Assembly: GCF_000238315.3 (NCBI RefSeq)
Contig: NZ_CP011924.1
Location: 3,611,001 to 3,675,000, forward strand
DNA length: 64,000 nt
Direction of reading: 5' to 3'
Origin: Pseudoalteromonas piscicida
Lineage (GTDB): Bacteria; Pseudomonadota; Gammaproteobacteria; Enterobacterales; Alteromonadaceae
In this document: piece by piece, positions 26,173-34,582 of the stretch
Layout: every line of letters begins with the position of its first letter
Numbering within the stretch: position 1 is the stretch's first letter
Translations under genes and position numbers: made by a program
Notes under the pieces: generated by a model
Seen by the model: only the letters and a program-made list of their open reading frames with translations
Told to the model about the DNA's origin: nothing
Databases searched by the model: none

Positions 26173-27254
26173 AGTCGTTGTTCAATATATTCTGCAATGG
26201 CGAGGCTTGCGGTCAATCCCGGTGACTCAATCGCCATTAAGTTAACAAAGCCTGATATTCCATGGGTTGCCTCGAACTGAATTACAAAGTCGCTTTGCTT
26301 TTCTTTGCTTAATTTAGGTCTTATCCCAGTGTAATCCGCTGTGAGCCTACTCTCATCCAAAGTTGGCCAGTATCGCTTTATTGCCGCGACAAAGCGCGCT
26401 TTTTGGGAGTCATCAAACTGATAATCAATGTTTTCAATATAGTCGGTATCAGGGCCAAACTTGAGTTGCCCAGCTAAATCTAATGTCGCGTGTACGCCCA
26501 ATCCATGCGTGTTAGGTAGAGGGTAGATGAGCTGTTGAAAAGGGTGCTTACCTTGATAGCGATAGTAACGGCCACGACAATAATAGGCGATGGCTTTGTT
26601 GCTATCACCGGTAATTTTATTGAGCACATCAGGGGCGTTCAGCCCAGCGCTGTTTATCAGCTGGCTACAGCCCATTTCGAACTGCTCGCCATTGCAGCGC
26701 AACGCAACAATAAAATCACTGCCTAATTGCTGTGCGTGCATAAACTCACTTTGCGTCGCAACAATCCCCCCATTACTTTCAATCTCAGCGATGAGTGACA
26801 GCATAAATTGGTGACTGTCTAAAATACCGGTGGAGGGAGAGAATAGTGCGCTATGTATTTTCAAATGGCTGAGCTGTTGAACGATGGTCTTGGATGAAGC
26901 AAAGTCAATATCCGTGACAGAGTTAGCATGGGCACGAGTCTTTATTTGTTCTAGGCTTTGCGCTTCCTCTGCGTTTGTCGCAACAATGAATTTACCGAGT
27001 CGATGAAAGGGGATGTTTAGCTGTTCACAGTGTGTGTAAAGGAGTGCTTTTCCTCGAACGCAGAGCTGGTGCTTTAAGCTACCATAAGGGTAGTAAATGC
27101 CCGCATGGATCACTTCACTATTACGGCTACTTGTATGCTCACCAACACGAGATTCTTTATCGATAACAATAACGCTGCGGCTATGGCTGAGTTTTGCTGC
27201 TATTGCTAAGCCTACAACGCCAGCGCCAATAATTAGAGTGTCGACCTTTTCCAC
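26169..27254 (-). CDS. FAD-dependent oxidoreductase (DAO family, LhgO-like)
   Basis: The 361-residue protein has the dinucleotide-binding IIGAGVVGLAIAAKL at residues 8-22, the ATG-like SRNSEVIHAGIYYP segment and a late GISGFVNLMAIESPGLTASL. These features resemble L-2-hydroxyglutarate oxidase and related DAO-fold enzymes. The HAGIYYP motif is typical of the LhgO/YgaF branch. Substrate assignment to 2-hydroxyglutarate is a reasonable guess, not shown. It starts at GTG, with AAGG upstream, and stands alone. Confidence 0.82.
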   Translation of the reverse strand: MEKVDTLIIGAGVVGLAIAAKLSHSRSVIVIDKESRVGEHTSSRNSEVIHAGIYYPYGSLKHQLCVRGKALLYTHCEQLNIPFHRLGKFIVATNAEEAQSLEQIKTRAHANSVTDIDFASSKTIVQQLSHLKIHSALFSPSTGILDSHQFMLSLIAEIESNGGIVATQSEFMHAQQLGSDFIVALRCNGEQFEMGCSQLINSAGLNAPDVLNKITGDSNKAIAYYCRGRYYRYQGKHPFQQLIYPLPNTHGLGVHATLDLAGQLKFGPDTDYIENIDYQFDDSQKARFVAAIKRYWPTLDESRLTADYTGIRPKLSKEKQSDFVIQFEATHGISGFVNLMAIESPGLTASLAIAEYIEQRL

Positions 27255-27325
27255 AAACTGAGTACCTTCATAAACCTAGACGCTCAGGGTGCAGTAAAAC
27301 CAGCCCAATATCAAGCTGGTATACG

Positions 27326-27544
27326 CTAATCTCGGTGCTCTCGACGCATTAGTAAAATGGTCAGATATATTTTAGTCGGTAAAGAACAAATGAGACCGAG
27401 CGCGACACAGCTCGCACCAATTATAAAACCGCTCGGACCGAGATCATTCAACCAGTCGCTCGTTAACATGGTGTGGCCCGTAAAAATTAAAATCAATCCC
27501 GCTACGATGAGCATATGCAGAGGCCAAAGCTTTTGAGTTGACAC
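27326..27544 (-). CDS. Small membrane protein, function unknown
   Basis: The 72-residue protein has two predicted helices (LHMLIVAGLILIFTGHTML and SGFIIGASCVALGLICSL) and a basic tail MRREHRD, consistent with a small inner-membrane protein. I do not recognise a family. The GTG start has an excellent GAGGTGG Shine-Dalgarno. That Shine-Dalgarno is one arm of a long inverted repeat, listed separately, so its translation may be controlled by RNA structure. Confidence 0.6.
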   Translation of the reverse strand: MSTQKLWPLHMLIVAGLILIFTGHTMLTSDWLNDLGPSGFIIGASCVALGLICSLPTKIYLTILLMRREHRD

Positions 27545-27547
27545 AGT

Positions 27548-27589
27548 ACCACCTCACTATTTTGTGTGTTGCAATAATGATGAGGTGGT
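27548..27589 (-). promoter_or_regulatory. Hairpin that would sequester a Shine-Dalgarno
   Basis: On the minus strand ACCACCTCA (27589 to 27581) pairs perfectly with TGAGGTGGT (27556 to 27548), with a 24-base loop. The second arm contains the GAGGTGG ribosome-binding site of the small membrane protein gene. On the plus strand the same structure is followed by TTTTGCGTTTTT, so a terminator role on that strand cannot be excluded. Confidence 0.45.
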
Positions 27590-27621
27590 TTTGCGTTTTT
27601 GTAGTTGTGATAGATCAAGTT

Positions 27622-28059
27622 TTAGCGTGATACTACGGCGGCGGTCATTCGGGAAATACAGCATAGTTCATTGCGACTGTTAGTGATGCGGATCTCCCAT
27701 ACAGATGAACGTTTACCGAGATGTACAGGTTTAGCAATAGCTGTGAGTATGCCTGTTCTTGATGCTTTTAAGTGATTAGCATTGATCTCCTGCCCTACAC
27801 AGTAGAATTGTTCGGTATCTACAACAAAGTTTGCTGCGTAACTTGCAACGGTTTCCGCTAAAGCAACGTTTGCGCCGCCATGGACCATACCCATAGGGTT
27901 ATGGTGTTCAGGAATGGCTGGCATAGTAGCAACTAAGTAGTCGTCACCCACCTCGCTGATTTCTATCCCTAACGTTTTCATGAGCGTACCTTTACCCGTC
28001 ATGCCATCTTCCAGCTTTTTGCACAACTCTACACTTACGGGTTTGAACCAGATTGCCAT
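27622..28059 (-). CDS. Hotdog-fold thioesterase (YdiI/MenI/PaaI type)
   Basis: The 145-residue protein has the conserved segment HHNPMGMVHGGANVALAETV, in which HGG and the glutamate in ALAET form the active-site signature of 4HBT-type hotdog thioesterases. QEINANHLKA and KRSSVWEIRI are the following strands. Relatives hydrolyse aromatic acyl-CoA, such as 1,4-dihydroxy-2-naphthoyl-CoA or phenylacetyl-CoA. No menaquinone or phenylacetate genes are nearby, so the substrate is open. Confidence 0.85.
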   Translation of the reverse strand: MAIWFKPVSVELCKKLEDGMTGKGTLMKTLGIEISEVGDDYLVATMPAIPEHHNPMGMVHGGANVALAETVASYAANFVVDTEQFYCVGQEINANHLKASRTGILTAIAKPVHLGKRSSVWEIRITNSRNELCCISRMTAAVVSR

Positions 28060-28154
28060 GCTTGTCTCTCTTTTGAATACATATGCTTACATTTTTTTAC
28101 TATGGCGATTTTTTTTCATAGTTACAATCGTTTCATTAACATAAAGGGGAAAGT

Positions 28155-28916
28155 ATGAAAGCATTATCGCTGATAGGACTGTTATTTTATTCAGGCTTCA
28201 GTATAGCCAACTCTCATGAAGTAAGTGTTGGCTTCGGAGAGTTTTTAGAGATTGAGGATGGATTCTTAGGTGTTCAGTATCGACACTATCTTACTGAGTT
28301 AAAGAATGATGGCACACCCTATGGTTTACAGGGGTACCTGCAAAAGAGTAACAACTTCTCTATAGGTGGTTTTAAAAATGATGATTGGCACCTTTACCAA
28401 GCCGATGCTGAATTCTTTATTGGGCGAGACTGGCGAGTTGCTGTAGATGTAACCCAATTTAGAGATGACTCTGCACTTTTTACTGCGACGCGAGATACGA
28501 TAGCGCTGGTCCAAGTGGGACGTTTTGTTAGTGATAATATGCAGCTTGGGGTTACGCTCATCGGTGAGCGCTCAGAATTTGATAACTACGGAGTGGATGA
28601 ACGAGATACAGAAACGGCAATTGCGCCATTTTTTCGTTATACAGAGATTGATAATGGCGTTGGATGGGATGTAAAAATGCAAAAAGTCGCAGCAGACATC
28701 GACTTTTGGCAGGTCCATGCTGGCTATTATTTGGCTAAGAATTGGCAGATATCTGCATCAGCTCGATTACGAGAAGATGATTTTGATCAATCGGTAGTGG
28801 AGTTACAGACTGATTATTGGTTTAGTTCACAATCGGCGCTGAAGTTTGGAATTGGCAGTGCGTTTGATGATGGTGGCATCAATACCATTACGCTGATTTA
28901 CACTCGCAGGTTTTAA
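28155..28916 (+). CDS. Putative outer-membrane beta-barrel protein
   Basis: The 253-residue protein has a signal peptide (to about residue 18, FSIA/NS). The mature part alternates aromatic and polar residues in strands, for example YGLQGYLQKSNNFSIGGF and WRVAVDVTQFRDDSA, and ends in ITLIYTRRF. A C-terminal phenylalanine is the classical Bam recognition signal. Size and pattern suggest a barrel of about 10-12 strands. I see no specific family. A good Shine-Dalgarno (AAAGGGG) supports the start, and a bidirectional terminator follows. Confidence 0.65.
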   Translation: MKALSLIGLLFYSGFSIANSHEVSVGFGEFLEIEDGFLGVQYRHYLTELKNDGTPYGLQGYLQKSNNFSIGGFKNDDWHLYQADAEFFIGRDWRVAVDVTQFRDDSALFTATRDTIALVQVGRFVSDNMQLGVTLIGERSEFDNYGVDERDTETAIAPFFRYTEIDNGVGWDVKMQKVAADIDFWQVHAGYYLAKNWQISASARLREDDFDQSVVELQTDYWFSSQSALKFGIGSAFDDGGINTITLIYTRRF

Positions 28917-28940
28917 AAAAGACGGCCGGTGCCGTCTTTT
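28917..28940. terminator. Bidirectional intrinsic terminator
   Basis: AAAAGACGGC-CGGT-GCCGTCTTTT is a perfect 10-bp stem between a rightward gene and the leftward acnA gene. Confidence 0.88.
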
Positions 28941-28965
28941 CCATTAAAGTATTGCCAAAAGAGGC

Positions 28966-31701
28966 CTATAGCATTTGTCTTAAGACGTACTGTAAAATTC
29001 CCCCATGTTGGTAGTACTCCCACTCTTTAGGGGTATCGATCCGGATATCCGCCGAAAACTTGATTTCTTTGCCATCCGCATTCGTTGCCGTGACTATCAC
29101 TTCGGTTGATGTGTCGTATATCCCTTCAATTTCAAACTCTTCTTCGCCAGTTAATCCTAGCTCTTCGTGGCCATCATCTGGTTTAAATTGTAGCGGCAAC
29201 ACTCCCATACCAATGAGGTTCGAACGGTGAATACGTTCGTAGCTTTTAGCAAGTACGGCCTTAATCCCAAGTAGTAAAGACCCTTTAGCGGCCCAGTCTC
29301 GTGATGAACCCGTGCCGTACTCACTGCCCGCGAGTACAACGAGTGGCGTATTCCGCTGCTGATATTGCTCTGCCGCATCGAAAATACTCATAAGTTCGCC
29401 CTCAGGTAATAGGCGGGTAATACCACCCTCGGTACCTGGAGCCAATTGATTGCGTAAGCGTACGTTTGCAAACGTACCTCGCATCATGACTTCGTGGTTA
29501 CCACGACGCGAACCATAAGAGTTAAAATCAGCTTGCTTCACTCCTTGCGCTTGTAAATACTCCCCTGCTGGTGCCGAAGCTTTAATATTACCCGCTGGAG
29601 AAATGTGGTCAGTCGTCACTGAGTCGCCCAGTTTAGCGAGACAGCGTGCGCCTTTGATACTTGGGATCCCTGGTGGCTCTTTACTCATATCATCAAAGAA
29701 AGGGGCTTTTCGAATATAAGTAGAGCTATCTTGCCAATCATAGCGCTCACTCTGATTTACCGCGATTTGTTGCCAATGTTGGTCGCCTTGGTAAACGTCT
29801 GCATAGTTCTTCTCAAACATGGCTTGTGTGACTGTCTGAGACACAAGTTCACTGACTTCAGAGACTGATGGCCAAATGTCTTTTAAGAACACATCCTGGC
29901 CATCATCGGTTTGGCACAATGGCTCATTGTAGACATCGATATCAGTGCGACCTGCAAGTGCATAGGCAACGACAAGTGGCGGCGAGGCGAGGAAGTTCAT
30001 TTTAACATCTTGGTGGATCCGTCCCTCAAAGTTGCGGTTTCCTGATAAGATGGAACTGACAACCAGCTGATGTTTAACGATGGCTTCGTTAATTTCTTTT
30101 GGTAAGGGGCCTGAATTGCCGATACAAGTCGTACAGCCATAGCCCACTAAATCAAAACCAAGTTCAGCAAGTGGCTCCAATAGGTCGGCTTGTTTTAGGT
30201 AATCGGTAACTACTTTTGAGCCAGGAGCCAATGAGGTTTTCACCCAGGGCTTAGGTTTTAAGCCAAGTGCCTTGGCTTTTTGTGCAACAAGGCCTGCGGC
30301 AAGAATAACACTTGGATTAGAGGTGTTTGTGCAACTTGTGATAGCGGCAATAACACAGGCGCCATCGACCAATTCAAACTCTTGATCTTTAAATTTAACC
30401 TTACCGACGCCAAGCGTTGCGGGCTCATCTTGATCGACTCGAGAAGTCCCGCCTTCACCAACAGTACGAGCTTCATCTTGATCTGACACGGCATTTTTTT
30501 CACTGCGCTCATGTTGGAATTCACCCAAATGGGCTTGAATTGTTTTGCCTGCGTCATTGAGAGGAATTCTATCTTGTGGGCGCTTAGGACCTGCAAGACT
30601 AGGAACCACTGTCGCTAAGTCTAGTGTTAATACGTCGGTGTAAAGTGGTTCATCTCCAGGTTCTCGCCACATGCCTTGATGCTTGGCATAACCTTCGATT
30701 AATGCAATTTTTTCTTCATCACGATTGGTTAGTCGTAGATACTCCAAGGTTTCGTTATCAATGGGGAAGATACCGCAGGTTGCCCCGTATTCAGGTGCCA
30801 TGTTGGCGATAGTGGCACGATCGGCAAGTGGTAAGTCAGCTAAACCATCCCCAAAGAATTCGACAAACTTACCCACTACGCCGTGTTCACGTAGCATTTG
30901 TGTCACGGTGAGTACCAGATCGGTTGCGGTTGTGCCTTCAGGCAGCTGTCCTTCAAGTTTAAAACCAACGACCTGAGGAATGAGCAGTGAAATTGGCTGA
31001 CCAAGCATAGCGGCTTCGGCCTCGATACCGCCTACGCCCCAACCTAAAATGCCAAGGCCGTTGATCATTGTTGTATGAGAGTCAGTACCCACTAATGTAT
31101 CAGGGTAGGCGAATGGCATACCATCGATTTCTTTTTCGAATACGACACGTGCTAAATACTCTAGGTTAACTTGGTGCACGATCCCGGTTGCGGGTGGCAC
31201 CACTTTTAGATTGTCAAACGCGCCTTGCCCCCAGCGCAAAAATTCATAGCGCTCTTTGTTGCGTTGGTATTCTAACTTAGCATTAAGATCAAAGGTGCCA
31301 TCGTGACCATATTCGTCTACTTGTACTGAGTGGTCTATGACCATTTCAGCGGGTGATAAAGGGTTGATTTTGTTGGGATCACCACCGAGTTTTGCCATGG
31401 CATCACGCATTGCTGCAAGGTCCACGATAGCTGGTACGCCTGTAAAATCTTGCATCACGACGCGCGCGGGCGTGAAAGCAACTTCTTTACTTGGTTTATC
31501 TTCCGGCTTCCAGTTGAGTAAGGCATCGATGTCTTGAGCAGTCACGTTTTTGCCATCTTCATGACGCAGTAAATTTTCTAATAAAATTTTAAGCGAAAAC
31601 GGTAATCTTCTTGCCCTATCGCTTAAAGCTGGAAGTGAGTGAATATGGACCTGACGCTCGCCGACGGTAAGCTGAGCCAGGGTGTTATATGAATTATTCA
31701 T
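28966..31701 (-). CDS. acnA: Aconitate hydratase A (iron-sulfur TCA enzyme)
   Basis: The 911-residue protein interconverts citrate and isocitrate. It carries the [4Fe-4S] ligands CTNTSNPS and [10 protein letters not shown], the [13 protein letters not shown] segment and the C-terminal swivel domain ([25 protein letters not shown]). It is slightly longer than E. coli AcnA because of an acidic, gap-prone insertion around [17 protein letters not shown] chose the ATG at 31701 (GGAAAGGG upstream); a longer in-frame extension to 31770 lies in repeat-like DNA. It stands alone. Confidence 0.95.
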   Translation of the reverse strand: MNNSYNTLAQLTVGERQVHIHSLPALSDRARRLPFSLKILLENLLRHEDGKNVTAQDIDALLNWKPEDKPSKEVAFTPARVVMQDFTGVPAIVDLAAMRDAMAKLGGDPNKINPLSPAEMVIDHSVQVDEYGHDGTFDLNAKLEYQRNKERYEFLRWGQGAFDNLKVVPPATGIVHQVNLEYLARVVFEKEIDGMPFAYPDTLVGTDSHTTMINGLGILGWGVGGIEAEAAMLGQPISLLIPQVVGFKLEGQLPEGTTATDLVLTVTQMLREHGVVGKFVEFFGDGLADLPLADRATIANMAPEYGATCGIFPIDNETLEYLRLTNRDEEKIALIEGYAKHQGMWREPGDEPLYTDVLTLDLATVVPSLAGPKRPQDRIPLNDAGKTIQAHLGEFQHERSEKNAVSDQDEARTVGEGGTSRVDQDEPATLGVGKVKFKDQEFELVDGACVIAAITSCTNTSNPSVILAAGLVAQKAKALGLKPKPWVKTSLAPGSKVVTDYLKQADLLEPLAELGFDLVGYGCTTCIGNSGPLPKEINEAIVKHQLVVSSILSGNRNFEGRIHQDVKMNFLASPPLVVAYALAGRTDIDVYNEPLCQTDDGQDVFLKDIWPSVSEVSELVSQTVTQAMFEKNYADVYQGDQHWQQIAVNQSERYDWQDSSTYIRKAPFFDDMSKEPPGIPSIKGARCLAKLGDSVTTDHISPAGNIKASAPAGEYLQAQGVKQADFNSYGSRRGNHEVMMRGTFANVRLRNQLAPGTEGGITRLLPEGELMSIFDAAEQYQQRNTPLVVLAGSEYGTGSSRDWAAKGSLLLGIKAVLAKSYERIHRSNLIGMGVLPLQFKPDDGHEELGLTGEEEFEIEGIYDTSTEVIVTATNADGKEIKFSADIRIDTPKEWEYYQHGGILQYVLRQML

Positions 31702-31717
31702 GCTTGACCCTTTCCTT

Positions 31718-31831
31718 ATACCAACTGCACTTAAGATTTGCTCTATATAAGAGGGCAGTAGAGCATCCAATTAAGTGAATTGGTTTTGTTCTAAAAATGC
31801 AAAACAAGGTGCATAGAATGTACCAGTTGCA
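31718..31831. repeat. Repeat-like intergenic sequence upstream of acnA
   Basis: The stretch starts ATACCAACTGCACTTAAG, similar to the left end of the element at 12898 (ATACCAATTGCACTAAG). It contains the hairpin CCAATT-AAGTG-AATTGG and ends TACCAGTTGCA. It is non-coding and probably belongs to a dispersed family; copy number is unknown from this window. The acnA promoter must lie in or beside it. Confidence 0.35.
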
Positions 31832-31969
31832 GACTTGCCGTTTTTTTGTACTGCTATAGTCCTAGTGTTGATTGGGGACTTTTTCAAGGGGGAAGTGCAC
31901 TTTCGCGAGGCATCGGTGCACTAAAAAGGTGAGCATTTTTGTAATTAAATACGTCAGCGTGTGGGATTG

Positions 31970-32338
31970 CTAGCCAAAGGAAATGGGTTTTCGGCCTGTA
32001 TTTTTGTCCACTTGTGTGTAAGATTTTCCTGACTTTTGTCGTTTTTTCTTACTCGGCGTTGGTGCCGTTTCGGCGCGTGGAGTGGCAACTGCTCGCGATT
32101 GCGGCGTAGCATCAGGTGCTAAGGTTAAATGAAATTCATCACCATCAAAATGCAGAATATCGCCTGAATAAATCTTTTTACGTTTTTGTGTACATATTTC
32201 ATCGTTGACTGCTACATAACCTTCAGTGATCAATAACTTAGCATGTCCGCCAGTTTCTGCTAAGTCGAGCACTTTCAAAAGGTTACACAATTCTATCGGC
32301 TCTTCTTCGAGCTCAATTTCAATAAACCCATCTTGCAT
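31970..32338 (-). CDS. S4-domain RNA-binding protein (YbcJ-like)
   Basis: The 122-residue protein has an S4 domain in its first 70 residues (LCNLLKVLDLAETGGHAKLL, EGYVAVNDEICTQKRKKIYSGD), the form seen in the small YbcJ/YaaA-type proteins. A basic, proline- and lysine-rich C-terminal tail (PSKKKRQKSGKSYTQVDK) is longer than in E. coli YbcJ and should add RNA affinity. RNA target unknown. It is divergent from the gene at 32537. Confidence 0.82.
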   Translation of the reverse strand: MQDGFIEIELEEEPIELCNLLKVLDLAETGGHAKLLITEGYVAVNDEICTQKRKKIYSGDILHFDGDEFHLTLAPDATPQSRAVATPRAETAPTPSKKKRQKSGKSYTQVDKNTGRKPISFG

Positions 32339-32536
32339 TTTAATAACCTCAACGTGCCGTATTTACCTAACACAGCCAGTGTCTTATTGCCTTATACGAC
32401 AGTATATAAAATTACTATGGTGAATGACGAAACTTTTTCGTTAAATCCGAGGTCTTTAACATTATTGAAGCATTTGGTGTGTATCTTGCAGGCCGACCAC
32501 GCGATTTGTTTTTATCAGTATTTTATGGAGGCAACG

Positions 32537-32806
32537 ATGGGTATTCGCACAGCATTAAGAAAAGAGCTTATGAACGTTGATAAGACAGATCTAATGACCG
32601 CGGATGATGTACGTCACTATGTCAATGAGTCTCTCACGCAAGCCAAGGATAAGCTCTCTGTCATCTCTCGATTTAATGAGCATCATAGCCAGGTGCAAGC
32701 CGGGCTGCCAAGTCAGGAGCGGCATCTACGTCATCAACAGCATCGATTGTTTAAAGATATTCTCTACCCAAAAGCGTCTGTTGAAAATTGGTTGTCTAGG
32801 TGTTAA
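32537..32806 (+). CDS. Hypothetical protein, 89 residues
   Basis: I do not recognise the family. The protein is polar, rich in histidine and glutamine, and probably all-helical (TADDVRHYVNESLTQAKDKL, HHSQVQAGLPSQERHLRHQQ). The ATG at 32537 has a strong GGAGG Shine-Dalgarno six bases upstream, which is why I prefer it over in-frame ATGs at 32333 and 32417. If one of the longer starts were used the product would gain up to 68 residues of unremarkable sequence. Confidence 0.55.
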   Translation: MGIRTALRKELMNVDKTDLMTADDVRHYVNESLTQAKDKLSVISRFNEHHSQVQAGLPSQERHLRHQQHRLFKDILYPKASVENWLSRC

Positions 32807-32890
32807 TTTGAAGTATTAATAAGACTGAGGTAGAAGTGTACTTCCCAGATTAGGTGCACTTCAAACCGAGGCGTAACACCAAGGATGACA

Positions 32891-33553
32891 ATGCAACGTA
32901 TTTTCGCAATTGCTACTTTATTATTGAGTGGCTGTAGCACCCAAACCCTACATATCTTTGAATCCGGTCTTGATGAAGATACTAGAGCTAACTTAGTTCA
33001 AGCGCTAGAAAAGCGAGATATTCATTATCGTTTTACCGAGCTTCCCGTACCGCTACAATATGAGAGCGCACAATTAAATATTCCACCGATGACTTCTGGC
33101 GACAATTGGCTTAGGGATATCGAATATGTGGTGAAAAAGATTGGTTTTGATACCCTGACAATTTCAGAATTTAATATGGAAGGGCACCGTTATACACCGA
33201 ATAACGCGGGGTTGTATCTGGTGCAAAACAGAGCTGCTCAAGCATTGCCAGATCTATTGTTTGCCCACCAATGTAAAGATGATTCTATCCAATTGCAGCT
33301 GAAACCCAATGGTCATTGGCAGCAGGTTGGCACTGAGTATCGGGGGCGTTGGACATATGAAAGTAATTCTCTCACGCTCACATGGCGTGAGAAACCCGAG
33401 CAGCACCCCTACCAACAAGTGTATGCCGAGCGCGAACATACAGTGCAGACATTACAAGGGCCCAAGCCTGCAAAAACATTTACCCGCCAGCAGCTTTTCG
33501 ATGGACCAGTGCCGGTCTTTAACTGTAACTTACAAGTGATCTTTGCTGAGTGA
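32891..33553 (+). CDS. Putative lipoprotein, function unknown
   Basis: The 220-residue protein begins with a lipoprotein signal (MQRIFAIATLLLSGC, lipobox LLSGC, Cys about 15). The mature part has an N-terminal alpha/beta region (ANLVQALEKRDIHYRF) and a C-terminal beta-rich part (WQQVGTEYRGRWTYESNSLT) ending with a cysteine in VFNCNLQVIF. AAGGA five bases before the ATG supports this start over an ATG two codons earlier. Its last 24 bases overlap the end of the convergent binding-protein gene. Confidence 0.65.
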   Translation: MQRIFAIATLLLSGCSTQTLHIFESGLDEDTRANLVQALEKRDIHYRFTELPVPLQYESAQLNIPPMTSGDNWLRDIEYVVKKIGFDTLTISEFNMEGHRYTPNNAGLYLVQNRAAQALPDLLFAHQCKDDSIQLQLKPNGHWQQVGTEYRGRWTYESNSLTLTWREKPEQHPYQQVYAEREHTVQTLQGPKPAKTFTRQQLFDGPVPVFNCNLQVIFAE

Positions 33554-34537
33554 GTTAATAACTCGCTGGGCTCGTGTCACTTGCTGCAGACCGAGCTTCA
33601 CTTGTTTCGTGGCGGGAACAAATGGAGCCGGAGCCATGTTCGAGCTCTGGATCACAGGATATTCATGAAGCAAATTAGCATACATGGACTGAGTGCTTGG
33701 TTTCAGCAAGAAATCAATAAATAGCTCGGCATTGTGTGCATTGGGTGAGTGCTTTGCTATCGCAACCGTGGTGGTAGAAATAGGCGTTTTTCCCGAGTGC
33801 ATTTTCAGAAAGTGGATCTCTAGTTGTTCGGCAAGTGCCTTATCGCGCTTATTTTCGGAGTGCTGCATCATGCTCCAGTAATAGTGATTCGCCAGCGCAA
33901 ATTCACATTGACCTTGTGCAAGCGCTCGTAGTTGCTCTCTATCTCCTCCCACAGGGCGTTTTGCTAATAGCGTATTAGCGTGATTGAGCCATGAGGAGTC
34001 ATTGCTATTTGAAGAAGCATAGAGGCTCGATGCTAACGTCAAGTTATAACTATGAGACCACTGGCGAATGCAAAACTTACCCTTGTAAAGCGCTTTATCT
34101 AAATCCGAAAAGTGCTCCGGCAACGGTGTTGAAACGCCTTTTTTACGGAATAATGCGCGTGTCCTTATCGAAACACTGATCCACCGCTTATCATCATCCT
34201 TCAGTTCATGATTTACTGCTTGCCAATTTGTGATCTTGTCGATAGGACGCAGTAGTGCTTTGTAATCATGCAACTGAATTAGATCTGAGGTGAGCAACAC
34301 ATCGGCCTTTGAGTCGGCGCCATCGCTTTTGAGACGCTCAAGCAGTTGTGCTGATTTGCCATTTACTAGGTTTACGGTGAGCCCAGTCTCTTTTTCAAAT
34401 GCTTGGAGGACAGGTTGAATTAATTCATATTTTCTAAATGAATAGACGTTTACTTGCGAGGTGTGGGGCTGCTTTGCAACCGCTTGACCAAAATGTACCC
34501 AAAAGAGCAAAAAAAGGAAAAGTTTACTTTTATTCAT
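33530..34537 (-). CDS. Iron(III)-type ABC transporter substrate-binding protein (orphan)
   Basis: The 335-residue protein has a signal peptide (FLFLLFWVHFGQAVA). The class II binding-protein fold shows VNVYSFRKYELIQPVLQAFEK at the start, then KADVLLTSDLIQLHDYKA, GKFCIRQWSHSYN and CEFALANHYYWSMM. This resembles FbpA/FutA ferric-ion binding proteins, where tyrosines bind the metal. No permease or ATPase genes adjoin it, so the transporter is encoded elsewhere. It overlaps the convergent lipoprotein gene by 24 bases. Confidence 0.8.
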   Translation of the reverse strand: MNKSKLFLFLLFWVHFGQAVAKQPHTSQVNVYSFRKYELIQPVLQAFEKETGLTVNLVNGKSAQLLERLKSDGADSKADVLLTSDLIQLHDYKALLRPIDKITNWQAVNHELKDDDKRWISVSIRTRALFRKKGVSTPLPEHFSDLDKALYKGKFCIRQWSHSYNLTLASSLYASSNSNDSSWLNHANTLLAKRPVGGDREQLRALAQGQCEFALANHYYWSMMQHSENKRDKALAEQLEIHFLKMHSGKTPISTTTVAIAKHSPNAHNAELFIDFLLKPSTQSMYANLLHEYPVIQSSNMAPAPFVPATKQVKLGLQQVTRAQRVINSLSKDHL

Positions 34538-34582
34538 TGCAAATAAGAATTATTATCGAATGGGTGTAGCATACAATGTTCG

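Noticed and set aside
31702..31770. 23-residue N-terminal extension of aconitase
   Set aside because: It lies in repeat-like DNA, lacks a Shine-Dalgarno, and the ATG at 31701 has a good one and the normal family start.
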